64,000 nt of DNA from Chaetoceros tenuissimus (taxonomy: Eukaryota > Bacillariophyta > Thalassiosirophyceae > Chaetocerotales > Chaetocerotaceae): assembly GCA_021927905.1 (NCBI GenBank), contig BLLK01000051.1, positions 62,001 to 126,000 of the forward strand, given 5' to 3'. The notes beneath the pieces were generated by a model, which was not told the origin of the DNA, did not search any database, and saw only the letters and a program-made list of their open reading frames with translations. Positions 21,731-33,390 of the stretch are shown here, piece by piece (positions within the stretch are counted from its first letter, which is position 1; each line of letters opens with the position of its first letter). The translations under genes and the position numbers were made by a program.

Positions 21731-22873
21731 TCATCCGCAAAAAGGAGAACCCCATTTGACTTTTAGCTTTTCTTCGTCTTTCTCATATTTTACGATTTCG
21801 ATGTCTGCATTTGGGCAAAATACACAGCCAGATCTCCCACCACACCAAATGAGTTCATCGAATGCAGATGCAATCTCACCAAGGCTGATCCCTTCAAATA
21901 GCTCGTCGAGGTTGTGAAATAGCACAATCTTCTCTTCTTCGTCATTGCTCACATTTGACTTCGTACGGAAGGAATAAATGGTTTGATTGGTTACATTCTT
22001 GCAGGCCTTGGATACGAGGCTGAATTGAAATAGATCCTTCATATTAGGCATATAGAGCATAATTTTGTTCTGTACTTCGAATGGCATGGAAAGCAAAAGG
22101 TTATTTTCTTCACCAGAGTTACTAGGGCTACTGATAACTGCCCTTTCTTTGAAAATCATTGCTTTTGCATTCTCTGCAAATCTCGACTTTAGAGCTGGTA
22201 GTAACATTCTCTTTGCTTTTTTTGACTTTATATACTCCCATTCACGTTTGAAACTATGGAGTCCGCGAAGAGTTTGTTCAAATTCAGAAGCACGCGACAA
22301 CAATTTCTCCACTTCTTCAATCTGTTTTTTCTCCGCAAAGTCTGCATCCAACGTGGATTCCATAGGAATTTCTGCTGTATAGTACGATTCTTCATCATTT
22401 GGATCCCCAAATAGGTCATAGATCGTTTCTGCATTGTAGTCGTCATTGAGAAAGACAAAAGCCATGACATCCTCTCTCATTTTATTCTCAACCATTTTCA
22501 CGCCTATTTCGTAAATTGCCCTTTCAATGTTGTTCTCCCCCATATGAATTTTTGCTTCACATTGTTTTGGTCTCCATACGTAGTGCACTTCGTTATCAGG
22601 TATATCAATCTCAAGGCCTTTGCAAAGATCATTAAAATATGACATGAGTACATTTGTATTCTTCACAGGAAACCAGTCCATGGGACGATTACACCATGAA
22701 GCATCAGCAATAACATTGATAGTTGGTGCACTTGGATCTCCGAGTACTGGCGGTTCTTCTTCGTTTTTTAGAGGTCCAACCATTTTTGCTCTTAAATCAT
22801 TTGCGGTACTTCCCCCGTAATCAGAAGTCGGTAGAGCTTTGTTCAACTGTTCAAGATATTCTGGAGTTGCCAT
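21731..22873 (-). CDS. F-box-like protein, copy 2 of a tandem pair
   Basis: Intronless, 380 residues, paralogue of the gene at 19634-20653. It shares TPEYLEQLNKALP, PPVLGDPSA, DNEVHYVW, AKIHMGENNIERAIYEIGVKM, LFGDPNDEESY, LLPALKSRFAENAKAM, the F-box-like LSMPFEVQNKIMLYMPNMKDLFQFSLVSKAC and FDELIWCGGRSGCVFCPNAD. It has an extra segment of about 20 residues before the Lys-rich linker that looks helical (EEVEKLLSRASEFEQTL), and a longer C-terminus (IVKYEKDEEKLKVKWGSPFCG). A role as SCF substrate adaptor is inferred only from the F-box. Confidence 0.75.
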   Translation of the reverse strand: MATPEYLEQLNKALPTSDYGGSTANDLRAKMVGPLKNEEEPPVLGDPSAPTINVIADASWCNRPMDWFPVKNTNVLMSYFNDLCKGLEIDIPDNEVHYVWRPKQCEAKIHMGENNIERAIYEIGVKMVENKMREDVMAFVFLNDDYNAETIYDLFGDPNDEESYYTAEIPMESTLDADFAEKKQIEEVEKLLSRASEFEQTLRGLHSFKREWEYIKSKKAKRMLLPALKSRFAENAKAMIFKERAVISSPSNSGEENNLLLSMPFEVQNKIMLYMPNMKDLFQFSLVSKACKNVTNQTIYSFRTKSNVSNDEEEKIVLFHNLDELFEGISLGEIASAFDELIWCGGRSGCVFCPNADIEIVKYEKDEEKLKVKWGSPFCG

Positions 22874-23736
22874 CTATTATTGTGAAGAGAGAAGGAAAAA
22901 TCTGTCGTGAGTTACTACACTAGTACTAGCTACCTAGTTTGCATCATACATTAGTCACTAGCTGAATCATTGCTAGGTATCAGCCTCGTATCAAGAATGT
23001 GCTGATCCACTTACCTTCCATGCCGTACTTTGAACTAAAGACAATGAGTTATAACTATGCTCCAAAATGGATCTACGTATGCTTCATTTACTACTTATTA
23101 CTACTTTACCATATCTTCTCGTTTCAAGCTTTTTTGACATATAAACTTGCCTCACTCGTAGCGCTTTTGGCTAGGCAGTAGCTGCTTCTAGAGTGAATTT
23201 TCGTTTTGAAAATTTGTCTTACATGACAAAGTCATCGTTATTACTCTGTCCTGTGTGATACGATCTACGTAATCTAATCAGCCTCGACAATGGCGACCGA
23301 TTTGATACACTACTTGATCGCTAAAGGACCAGTCAAAATAATGATATTTGATTAAATATCTTAACTACAAAGTTTGTCTTAGACGAATCTGAATAACTTT
23401 ATATGCATCAATTTACATAGGAGTAGAACAAATGTAAATCATTTCTTAGAAAACTTTCACTCGTGGACCCATGTCGTGAAGAAAGTTTTTTTTTGGAGAA
23501 GAAGATATTAGTGAATCTAGCATTTTCATTTAAAGTCTTTTGCAGTATAGTCTATCTCTATTATATATTAATCTTTTAGCTTAGTAATTGTTCCCCTCTA
23601 TAGCTACATCGTGTTCACCCCTAGCTAGTAGCATCTATGTCCAATGCAAACATAATCAATTTCAATTACATTCCTGGTTTATTTATCGAACGGAATTGTA
23701 ATGTCATTCTATGCCCACTAAAAATATCAATTTCAA
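22874..23736. other. Intergenic region
   Basis: It lies between the start of F-box-like copy 2 and the 3' end of the receptor gene. No exon, RNA gene or repeat was recognised; the phrase tcaatttcaattac occurs twice (near 23655 and 23728). Confidence 0.4.
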
Positions 23737-25278
23737 TTACTTTCCTAATGGTTTCATGATGCGAACGGAATCGTAATACCCCTTATATTGACCATCGTGT
23801 CTAGATTTCTCTAAAGACAGCATAGATGGTAGACTTTCCCCATTTGAATTCCCATTAGATATCAAATCACCATAAGATAAAATATCTTTTGAGCTGTAAT
23901 CAGCTTCGACATCATTATACATGCTAGGATCAGTCGGTGATGCTATTGCCTCTTCAATAGCACGTTCAATCTGCACATCAAGCCTAGTATCATGCGAAAC
24001 TGTCGCTGTGCCAATACTGTCGAGATAAAATTCTAAATTGGCAATTTTCTTCTCGTCATGGGCCAAGTCGCGAAACTGTTTTGGTTCAAAAAGAATGAAC
24101 TTTAGTGTATGACAAAGACTTTTGAATTCTTCAGGTTTGCAACGACGCAATTGAGAGACTTTGTGCATGAGAAAGATCCACATGTTCCAGAAACCTTGCA
24201 AAGGTTGAAATACCATCCGCAAGACTTGCACAGCGGGGTAATTTTCAGCATTAACGACGCAAGGAATGATGACAAAGATCCAAGTCACAACAAAAGCAGC
24301 AATGTACATCAGTGCTTGCTGAGTAATGACTTTCGATTGCTCTTGAGCCATTTGCAAAATGTTCAAATCTTCGTCCGAGAGCTGCACTGTCTGCTGGACG
24401 CTCTCATCCAAATCAACGTTTTCCATGGCATTACTATCCCAGCTCTTATCGTCAGCACTAATCTGCTCAATACAGAATTCACTCTCTTTTTTCTTCTTTT
24501 CAACGGCAATTTTTTGTTTTCTCAAGTTGACATAAAAGGACACTATGATACTAATCATGGTCCCAATCAAAAGAAAGAAAGTAACACCTCCTAAAATCAA
24601 AAAGCGAAAGGTAAACACTTCCCGACTTTGTTTGCCTCTACATTCAATACCTATATCATCATATGCAATATCTACAACGCTACAGTCATACGGATAATCC
24701 TCTACTGTACAAAAGGTCGCTGAAGGAGACGGATTCAACATTTCAAGTGACAATCCATCGTCCCAGTGTTTTGTTTTGATCAGTCCAGCGAATGATACAC
24801 CTATGACTGCCAAGGCATAAAGCGGAACCTCGACCCGTTTGCGAAAGACCTCGTCCCACATCTGAAAGACTAATGAGCAAATATAGTATATGTTCAGTAT
24901 GGAACTCATACCAAATGCCAAAGCAGACCCGAACAAATATAACAGTGCTTGGGCAACACATGTATTCGTTGTTCCATAGGAAGGCATTTCAAAGACGTAT
25001 GCAACATCTTTTGGCATAGGTATAGTAGACAAGGCTATTGCAAGAGAGGATACGCAATCAAAGACGGCCAATCCAAATATGATGCGGTGATAGGGTGAGT
25101 CTAATAGCTTGGAACGTAGAATCACAGCTATGATAATGAGCGAGCTGAAGAAGGACGTGAGGCCGGAGATCATCGTTGTAACGATGATACCACGTTTGAA
25201 ATAAAATTTATCATAGACGTGCCATTGTATTCTTGCAAAGTAATCTAGGTACTTTTGAGGTGGACTGTTTCGATACAT
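23737..25278 (-). CDS. Seven-transmembrane receptor (GPCR-like)
   Basis: Intronless, 513 residues from the ATG at 25278; upstream in-frame sequence is rich in repeated agagagaag and lacks a better start. Seven hydrophobic segments are visible in order: GIIVTTMISGLTSFFSSLII, IIFGLAVFDCVSSLAIAL, ALLYLFGSALAFGMSSILN, VPLYALAVIGVSFAGLI, FLILGGVTFFLLIGTMISII, ALMYIAAFVVTWIFVIIP and LQGFWNMWIFLMHKV. A Cys-rich second extracellular loop, a long Lys/acidic third inner loop and a long hydrophilic tail fit a G-protein-coupled receptor of the type found in many protists. The ligand and subclass cannot be told. Confidence 0.82.
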   Translation of the reverse strand: MYRNSPPQKYLDYFARIQWHVYDKFYFKRGIIVTTMISGLTSFFSSLIIIAVILRSKLLDSPYHRIIFGLAVFDCVSSLAIALSTIPMPKDVAYVFEMPSYGTTNTCVAQALLYLFGSALAFGMSSILNIYYICSLVFQMWDEVFRKRVEVPLYALAVIGVSFAGLIKTKHWDDGLSLEMLNPSPSATFCTVEDYPYDCSVVDIAYDDIGIECRGKQSREVFTFRFLILGGVTFFLLIGTMISIIVSFYVNLRKQKIAVEKKKKESEFCIEQISADDKSWDSNAMENVDLDESVQQTVQLSDEDLNILQMAQEQSKVITQQALMYIAAFVVTWIFVIIPCVVNAENYPAVQVLRMVFQPLQGFWNMWIFLMHKVSQLRRCKPEEFKSLCHTLKFILFEPKQFRDLAHDEKKIANLEFYLDSIGTATVSHDTRLDVQIERAIEEAIASPTDPSMYNDVEADYSSKDILSYGDLISNGNSNGESLPSMLSLEKSRHDGQYKGYYDSVRIMKPLGK

Positions 25279-25771
25279 ACTAGCCAGCTCCAGTAATATA
25301 TGAATAGAAGAATGTTCCGTGTGATGAGAGAAGAGAGAAGAGAGAAGAGAGAAGAGCAAGGTTTTCGATGATGTAATTTTGATGCAACTGTTGCGTGACA
25401 AACCGATCTGTGATGTCACCTCGATCCTCGATCCTATGAAAGCTTTGAAGGAAAGGATGTTTATTCACGAATGTAATGACTATTTAGAATGAAATATGCT
25501 TATTCGTGCAAGATTGGTGAGATACTGGTTGATGTTCGGAGTAATTTCAAACGATGCGGGCTTTTTGCGGGGCAGCAAAAAAATAATTTGTTTGATTGGC
25601 TGGGAGATGAAATTGAAATTGATCCTAGCAGTGCTTGGATAGTACTTTAGACACACTCTCATTCTTCACAACATGAATGACGAAGAACGAGGAACGTGAA
25701 CAAATAACAGAAGCAAAAGTTACCATATTACATACAATAAATACACATCGGTGCTTATAAATAGATGAAAC
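25279..25771. promoter_or_regulatory. Divergent intergenic region with a purine/pyrimidine microsatellite
   Basis: It separates the minus-strand receptor from the plus-strand gene at 25772. An agagaag-type microsatellite (25325-25357) lies just upstream of the receptor start. No other element recognised. Confidence 0.4.
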
Positions 25772-27406
25772 ATGCCCAAACGAAAAGCAAACACAGTATC
25801 TAAATCTAGATGGCCCCTCGCAGTCAATCAAGTATTTTCCAAAGAAGTAAAAGTACCCTTTTTTGGAAAAGTTGTGTCGACACCAAATGAACAAGAAGAA
25901 AATAGTTACTACCATGTCATATACGATGATGGGGATGAAGAAGACATGGACCTTGACGAAGTCAATACTCATATTCACTACTTCAAAGAACTAGACATTA
26001 AAAAGAGCTGCATGTCCCAAGAGGAAAAGATAAATATGCTTCAAGAGTTGAAATCTTTTTCACCTTCTTTGGAATCCATGATTGGAACTAGAGTTGCAAA
26101 AGACTTTGTATCCGAGGAAAATTCTCATGGATACATTCAAAAAGTAAAGACTGGAAAAATGAATGAGTCTACATATATCGTCTCCTATCCATCGACAAAC
26201 ACCGAAGCAGAGTTGTCCAAAGATGCACTTGAACCATTGGTACATGCTGCCATAGAAGATGCTATTGCAGATATCAAAGAGAAGGACTTGACTTTATTTC
26301 AGCAGTACGATATAAACATTGACGAAATCTTGTCATCTCTGAAAAAAGTAATGCCGAAACACAAATCGAGAGCTAAACAATTGGCAGAATTCCTCCTGTT
26401 TTGTGCCGAACGTCAAGCCATTTGGTGGAAACGTCGACGAAACGAATCATTTCCATGGACAAAAGATCAGGTATTGGCAACACGACACATTTCCAATATT
26501 TACCGTGAGTTGGATGCGAGAAGAATATATTTTCGTCGACAAATGTTGAATTTACAAAGTGAAGTCGAAGGAATGATGAAGGATAATGAAAATCCAAACA
26601 AAGCTCAGGAGCTACAGCTTGAGATTGGTTCACGAATATTATGGTCAGCTGTGATTTTCACAGCAGTGACCAAAGTGAGTACATTTGAAAAAGCGGGTGG
26701 TATACCCAGACCCGAGCAAATGGAATGTGAGAAATTTCGCAAATATTTACGACAAATGGATCGAAATGGTGAAATCATATTTGGTGCAAGTTATCAGACC
26801 ATGGGAGTGGAACGTCTTGTACGAACAATGACTAGTCTATCTCGACACAGCCAAAAGAAGTTGAGATCCATTACAAGAGAGATTTTTGCATTGGGCAATG
26901 ACTTGAAAGCAATTTCAGATGTAATTATGCAAATTGAAAACATTGATGCCTTTTACGCAGGACAAATCACAGGCTATTTGATTGAAAGTGGTATGATTCC
27001 AGTAAATGATGAAGACTGTAATTGGTTCAAGCTTGGTCCAGGTGCAAGAGCAGGTTTAAAAATCATTTTTGGAGAGAATGCATTGAATCAGTACGATGGC
27101 AATGAGTTGTGTCTATTCATCCAAAATCATCATCAAGACATTCTTCAAGTATTGGGATGTAAAATTCGTGGCTATGATGGAAAATCATTAAATTCTCAAA
27201 AGACCGTGGAGCATGCATTATGCGAGTATAAAAAGTATCTGAAATGGAATGGAAGGCGATTGTTTTGGAGCACAAATAGAGATATTCTAGGAATGAATGG
27301 ATGCGTGACTTGCAATCAACGTTTTGAGGAAAGTGAGGATCGTGAGTCTGATGTCTGCTCTCGATGCAAATCCCTTTCAAATGGTGAGTGGCTTGTTTCA
27401 AAATGA
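25772..27406 (+). CDS. Uncharacterised protein with N-terminal Tudor-like segment and C-terminal CxxC pairs
   Basis: Intronless, 544 residues. The basic N-terminus (PKRKANTVSKSRW) looks nuclear. FFGKVVSTPNEQ, then YYHVIYDDGDEEDMDLDEV resembles the Tudor/PWWP-like beta strands common in diatom chromatin proteins, and a second similar block follows (GTRVAKDF, TYIVSYPSTNTEAELSKDALEPL). The middle is helical and rich in Arg/Lys. The end has two CxxC pairs (CVTCNQRF, CSRCKSL), a possible zinc ribbon. No specific family is recognised; histone or methyl-mark reading is only an inference from the Tudor-like part. Confidence 0.7.
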   Translation: MPKRKANTVSKSRWPLAVNQVFSKEVKVPFFGKVVSTPNEQEENSYYHVIYDDGDEEDMDLDEVNTHIHYFKELDIKKSCMSQEEKINMLQELKSFSPSLESMIGTRVAKDFVSEENSHGYIQKVKTGKMNESTYIVSYPSTNTEAELSKDALEPLVHAAIEDAIADIKEKDLTLFQQYDINIDEILSSLKKVMPKHKSRAKQLAEFLLFCAERQAIWWKRRRNESFPWTKDQVLATRHISNIYRELDARRIYFRRQMLNLQSEVEGMMKDNENPNKAQELQLEIGSRILWSAVIFTAVTKVSTFEKAGGIPRPEQMECEKFRKYLRQMDRNGEIIFGASYQTMGVERLVRTMTSLSRHSQKKLRSITREIFALGNDLKAISDVIMQIENIDAFYAGQITGYLIESGMIPVNDEDCNWFKLGPGARAGLKIIFGENALNQYDGNELCLFIQNHHQDILQVLGCKIRGYDGKSLNSQKTVEHALCEYKKYLKWNGRRLFWSTNRDILGMNGCVTCNQRFEESEDRESDVCSRCKSLSNGEWLVSK

Positions 27407-27706
27407 AAGTAATAATAATAATTTTTTATTAAGCTACGTTATTCATTGAATCATTTCCTTCATATCCTCCTTACCTGCGCTCGTCATTGGTCGAAGACTA
27501 AAATTTGATGCCACCTTGAATGTGGAAACCCTACCCGATACGGGAAACAAAAGTGAAGGAAAGCCGCTGATCTGACGCGAAAAGAGAAGAAGACTTTCAT
27601 GTTCATCTCACCTATGTGAATGTAGCTTACCATTACCATCACTAAACATATACCTTCATTGTTTGTCTTTCAATATATATACAAAGTAGAAACAGTAACA
27701 GTAGCA
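27407..27706. promoter_or_regulatory. Upstream region of the Listerin gene
   Basis: 300 bases without an exon. The imperfect inverted word ccctacccgatacggg lies near 27530. Nothing else is recognised. Confidence 0.3.
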
Positions 27707-30700
27707 ATGGTAAAGGCAAAGCGTCCAAATGCAGGTGGTGGAGAATTTACGGGCTTTGCAGCATTTGCATCGCACACATCCACTGCTGCAGCTGCAGTCC
27801 AAAGAGCAAAAGAAAAAGAAAAGAAATCCTCTTCTTTGCCTCAGACAAGCAAAGGAAAAGTTCGACCAAATCCCCTCTACACTGGAAATGACACTCAACT
27901 CAGTCAAATATTCAAACGAATCGCTAAAAAGGATCCCATTACAAAATCAAGAGCATTGACTGAATTAAGCAACTATGCCTTTCCAAACAACACTGCAACT
28001 TCTACGAGTGTCGTAAAGAGTGAACAAATTACTTCCCTCTCTCATTACTTTTATCTATTTAGTATCAAACTTTTGATGGATAATAATGCATCAGTTAGAA
28101 TTGAAGCTGTCAAAACTTTTACAAATATGTTACAGCATGTACCAAAGGCTGCCCTAGCTTTGATGGAATATAATGTACAAGATGAGACTATACAGGGCAA
28201 TGTGATCGGATGGATTTATTCACTACAGCAATCTCAAACTGGTGAAGAGAAAAAGTGTGCGCAAAACTGTTGGAAATATTTGATGGACAAATTTCAAAGC
28301 AAAGATGTGCAGAAATGGGTTGTATTGCATTTGGAAGAGATTTTGAAGAATAGTTCCCGTGCCGTGACTTTGACGGAGGCATTGTCTATCCGTACCATGA
28401 CACAGAATACATTTTCGCAACCGCAGCAGAAACAAGGGAAAAAGAAGGATAAGAAGCAATCTCAGCCACAAGCTAGTGCATCTGCTTCGTCAGTGAGTGA
28501 AGCTGAAAAGGAAGAGATGGAGGAACGATTTGAACGAGTGATACTTTGTACTTTACGTTCCTGTTGTACATTTTTACAAGAGAATCCAGATACTACAGAT
28601 TCCAAACATTTGGATAGATGGGATCAACCGTCTCTTTTGTGGAAACATATTGCTAGTCTCAAGAGTAGCTTTCGAAGGAGTACTTATGAAGTCGTATCCT
28701 ATATTGCTCAATTTGCTACATCGCTACTTCACAATGATGAGAAAAAGTCGAATTTACCATCCATGATGTTGAATATTCTTGCTTCGGAAAAAGACCAAGC
28801 AAATTTTCCACCTCTTTTGGAAATGATTTTGTTGTACATCATGTCGTTCAAAAATGTAGATGGAGGCATTGCAAAAGCATGGGACGACAAAATGGCCTTG
28901 AATCAGAAACAATTTTGTAAGAATCTTGGAAAAGTATTGAAAAGGGCTTGCTATGGTGCCAATGCTCCACTTTGGGCGCCTACCATCTTGCCCATCCTTG
29001 CTACTTTGGGTTCAATTGAAGGACAGGAGCAGCTACTATCTAGTTTGGTAAGTGAATTTGAAGGGAATTTTTGATGTAATATATACTTGATAAAGACATA
29101 CCTCACTCTATTTATGTGAATAGTGGAGTGGAAGAACAGTAGCGGTTGGACAAGCAGATTCCATGTCTATTGTATCGGCAGTTGCAGAATGTGCCATGTT
29201 TATTTTAGTTCAAAAGTTACAATTGGACTCTGAAAATGAAAATGAAGTAATCACAAAAGAAATCGGGCAGCAGTTTTTAGATTGTGTTGAATATTTTCTC
29301 ATGTTAGACACCATTGGTAGTGCGGCTATGAAAGCATATCAGGCCTTATGTACAACAATTGTGAGAGACTTGTGTAAATTGGACAGTTTGGGTGAGGACA
29401 TGAATTGTAGATTTTTAGCAATTCGAGATTGGTTTTGGTCCGAGGGGCTGCACGCAATGCTAGGCAATCTTGGAGGAAATGGGATAAGTAGACTCACGGA
29501 ACTACTGACAGGTGTACAAAAGTTTCGGGAGAAGAATTCGCCCAACGATACTGGATTCCTAAAAGATACTCTCAAGGCATTTTTCCATTCCATTGTTTGC
29601 CCGAATATTTCAAATGGTGAAACTCCTAAGAAACCAGAACTCTCACTTACCTCGACTATTTTGAAGAATTGCTCTCTAGAATATTTGTTCAATGACATCG
29701 AGGCTGCCGAGACATGGTGTGAAAGTTCAGTCATTCCTCTAATTTTAACTGTAGAGGAAGGCAAATTTTCTATCTTGAACGCACAATTTGAATTAGTTTT
29801 CACGATAATATCTGAAATAAGTGATGTAGATGCAAAGAAACGGTTATGGAAAACAGTAGTCTCAACTGTTTTGGAAAGTAACCAAAAGCTGGACATCATG
29901 ACTGCAGGATTAAAGGTCATTTTGACAAAATTCCCAGAAGCAAAGAGTATCATAATTTGTGACGAATTGGATTCATTTGCAATTATCATAGCGACCGATG
30001 CTGAGAAGCACTACAATGACCATAGCAAATTCAAATCTGAAGAAGAAATTTTGGATAAAGAATTCGTTTTCTTACAACTTGTTTCAGGTGTGAATAGGTT
30101 GTCATCGCAGCGTCTAATCAGCTTAGAATGTCTCACCGAATGGGTAAACATTATGCTGGGACATCCAATTGAGTATGGTATCTTCACAAACAGACACATC
30201 TTGCTTGAGGTTTTGCTTTCTTTTGTAAAAACATCTTCAGAAGATGTACGTGAAGCCTCGATACTGCAGCTTCTTTTGCGGTCATGGCAAGAAGGAGGTA
30301 AATCCTGGGATCCAAGTACGATGAATGAGATTCTATCACAAAAGAACCATATTTATACTCAATTTATTGAACAAAGTTCAATTACATTACAAAATGAGAT
30401 GATTCTTGACCCTGTAGATCGTTCTTATGTCGACTTTGATTCCTATTTATGGGCATGTAGAGCTGCACGATTCATGGAACTTCTGCGAAGTGATGCAATA
30501 ATAGACCCTCTTGAACTCATAGGCATGAAATCAATCTCAATGTGGAAAGCTGCTACACATTCACCTGCTCGGTGTGAGAAACTTTACTTGCTCTTACTTT
30601 ACATGCTCGAGAAAGACCCTGATCACATTGAATTGGTTTCCTCCTTGAAAGCCGATGAATTTCATAATTGGTTAGCACATGTCTTGATTGTAGCAGTCAA

Positions 30701-33158
30701 AATGGATGGAGAAAATTCAACTCGTTGTCGAAATCTTTTACATCTATTCTCTGATATAGCCAAGAAGATAGATCTTGAGGCATGCCTCAATAAAGCTGTT
30801 GAAATTTTATCTGTTGAAGTGAAAAATGACAGCATAGATGTATCCTTTACCAACCGAGGAATAGTGGTCTTGGATTTCCTGGTAGGTCATTTATTCTCGA
30901 AACTCACTCCAAAGCTACTTGAAAAAGTAGATGATGATGTTGATCAGAGCGAAGTAAAAGAAGGTGACGAACTTTGGTATGTTTCCGATGGACAAAACGA
31001 AAACTCCGACCGTCTGAGGTGTACAATTATGAAAATTCATACCGATGATTTCCCAAACCTATATTTTACAGTTAGCATTGGAGACAAATCCAAACAAACA
31101 ATTGCAGCAAGACTGAAGAAACATGCGTTCAATCCTTCCATGAAAATGCAAGAGCAAGCCGAAAATATTGATCCAACTTTGCTTCGTCTGGAAGACGTCC
31201 TTGCATCCAAACTCATACAACCTTGCATACAGAGTGGAGGAAATGATAAGAAAAAAATTGCCTCAGAGTTACTCAATACCCTTATTTCCTTCTGCGGGCT
31301 ACGAGGGAAAAAAGGAATCGGAAGTACTCGATTTGAAGTCTATCAAATAATTTCCAAATTTGAACGTGACCTTCTTGAGTCTGTGACGAATTCAGAGGCT
31401 CTCGCAGATTTATGTTCCAATTTCCAATATATGGTGACTTTATTAGGGAGAAGTTCTCTTACGTCAACATCTCACCATAATGTTCCATTACTAGATTTCG
31501 ATTGCTCCTCCATTTACTCTGCACTAGAGGAAAGGTTACGGAATCAGGAGGATGGCTTTCAAGATGAAATTGAGAAACAAAGCGAGTTATCTTCTTCAAT
31601 CCTCAAATTTCTCTCTGTCTTGGCGAGTACCTCTATGGATGAAAGCAATATTTCTATCTGTTGGGAACTACTTGATATCTCATCACGATCCGGTCATCGT
31701 ACGCCTACTTCTATTACAGAAATCATTTTAGCTATTGAAAAAATGAATGATGCAATGGAAAAACTGCCATTGTCAGCCAAAGCATTAGCAATTAACAGCA
31801 AAGAATCTTCGATATCAAATCTTATCAAGGCCTTTTGTCAATGGAATTTTGAATCGGATAAATTTATTGCAGTTGGTGACTTTATCGCAGACGAGGAGTT
31901 GCTACCAGAACAAGATCCGAATATCAACGTGCTCGATACATTCAGAATCTTTATCCAGAATGAAATCAAGAATAGTCAAAACGCAGTTGTATACAGTGCA
32001 AGAGAAAACACCAACCTTCTGTTTGAAGGCCTATCTTCTCCATCGAAAAGACGTTCCATATTCAACATTCTTTCTATTGCTGCCAAAAATGGTGGAGAAT
32101 TATGTTCCAACGATGATGTCGATCTAGCAGAGAGTACCGAGGATCTTCTCAATGAATGGATAGATGGTCTAGAAGATGAGGAAGCGGCTGAAATTGAAGA
32201 TGACATTTATGTCACTGCACAATGGCTACCTACCGATCTCATGAACGAGCTAGAAAGTTGGAAGAATATTCCAATAGATCCAACAAACGAAAATCAAATC
32301 GCACTGTGCTTACTACGTTGGAACCTATGTCTTGACTATTTCGAGGCTGCAGGCAAGGCAGATATGAGAAATCGAGCACATATTTCTTCCTACATTGAGA
32401 AACTTGGATCTGTGAATGAAATGTTTTCAGTTGCAAGTCAGTTTTGTGAATGGACAGATCAAGACCTATCTCATCTCTTTGATTCTACAAGTATGAATGT
32501 GTCTGATTTAGACTTTGATATTTCAAAGTTATCTACGCTATCTATTTTCCGAAGTATAGAATTGATGCCTACCCTTTGCAAAACATGGTGGAGTGACGAT
32601 TGTCCAAAGGCTCTTCGAAACGATGTGAGTAAATTTGTTGAAACTATGGTGGCACCTGAGACTCTCAAAAGAGAGTTGCTGCGTATTGAACAGTCTTCCA
32701 GTCTCGGTGAATTAGAAGTAAATGGAAGTTGTATAAGCCGCGAAGTAGTTGCAAATTACATCCAAGATGAGTGCAAACTAAGCGTCGTCATCAAAATACC
32801 TCCTTCTTTCCCTTTGCGAAATGCACAAGTTGACTGTCAGAGAACATTAGGAATTAGCGAAAAGAGATGGAGATTTTGGTCTCTATTAATTATGAGAATG
32901 CTCAATAGTCAAGATGGGAGCGTACTAGATGCTTTGTTATTGTGGAAACAAAATGTAGATAAGGAATTTGAAGGCGTTGAGCCATGTCCTGTATGCTACA
33001 GTGTCTTGTGTGTTAAAACTCATGCCATGCCAAATCTTGAATGTAAAACATGCAACAACCGATTCCACAGCGGCTGTCTATACAAATGGTTCAGCTCTTC
33101 TGGAAAGAATCAGTGCGTCTTATGTCAGCAACCTTGGAGTGGTACAAAGGTTGCCTAA
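27707..33158 (+). CDS. LTN1: E3 ubiquitin-protein ligase Listerin
   Basis: Two exons, 27707-29047 and 29124-33158, a 76-bp phase-0 intron, 1791 residues, matching the size of human Listerin (1766). The ATG at 27707 begins MVKAKRPNAGGGEFTGFAAF, the Listerin-like N-terminus, followed by LSQIFKRIAKKDPITKSRALTEL and HEAT-like helices throughout. The C-terminus carries the RING domain: CPVCYSVLCVKTHAMPNL, CKTCNNRFHSGCLYKWF and CVLCQQPW, with the CxxC, C-x-C, H-x-x-C, C-x-x-C ligands expected. Listerin ubiquitinates nascent chains stalled on 60S ribosomes, with NEMF/Rqc2. The gene ends 50 bp before the left arm of the inverted duplication. Confidence 0.95.
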
Positions 33159-33390
33159 ATTAAAACAAGAAATATTCAAGCATTTACATTATCTAGACAA
33201 AATCAAGGTTTGATACAATCTTTGAGTTACATTTTATAATTAGCTACAGGTTCTACAACACCCTAATCTAAAAAAATACAAATAATACTTCAACAAACAC
33301 ATGTCTTTGGCAATGATACATCATTCTTCCTTTTATCCCCAAAAGAAAAAAGAACTCCTAGCTCCTACCTACTATGATTTCAATATTTGC

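Noticed and set aside
24109-24594. Plus-strand ORF inside the receptor gene
   Set aside because: It runs antisense to membrane helices 6-7 and has no domain of its own.
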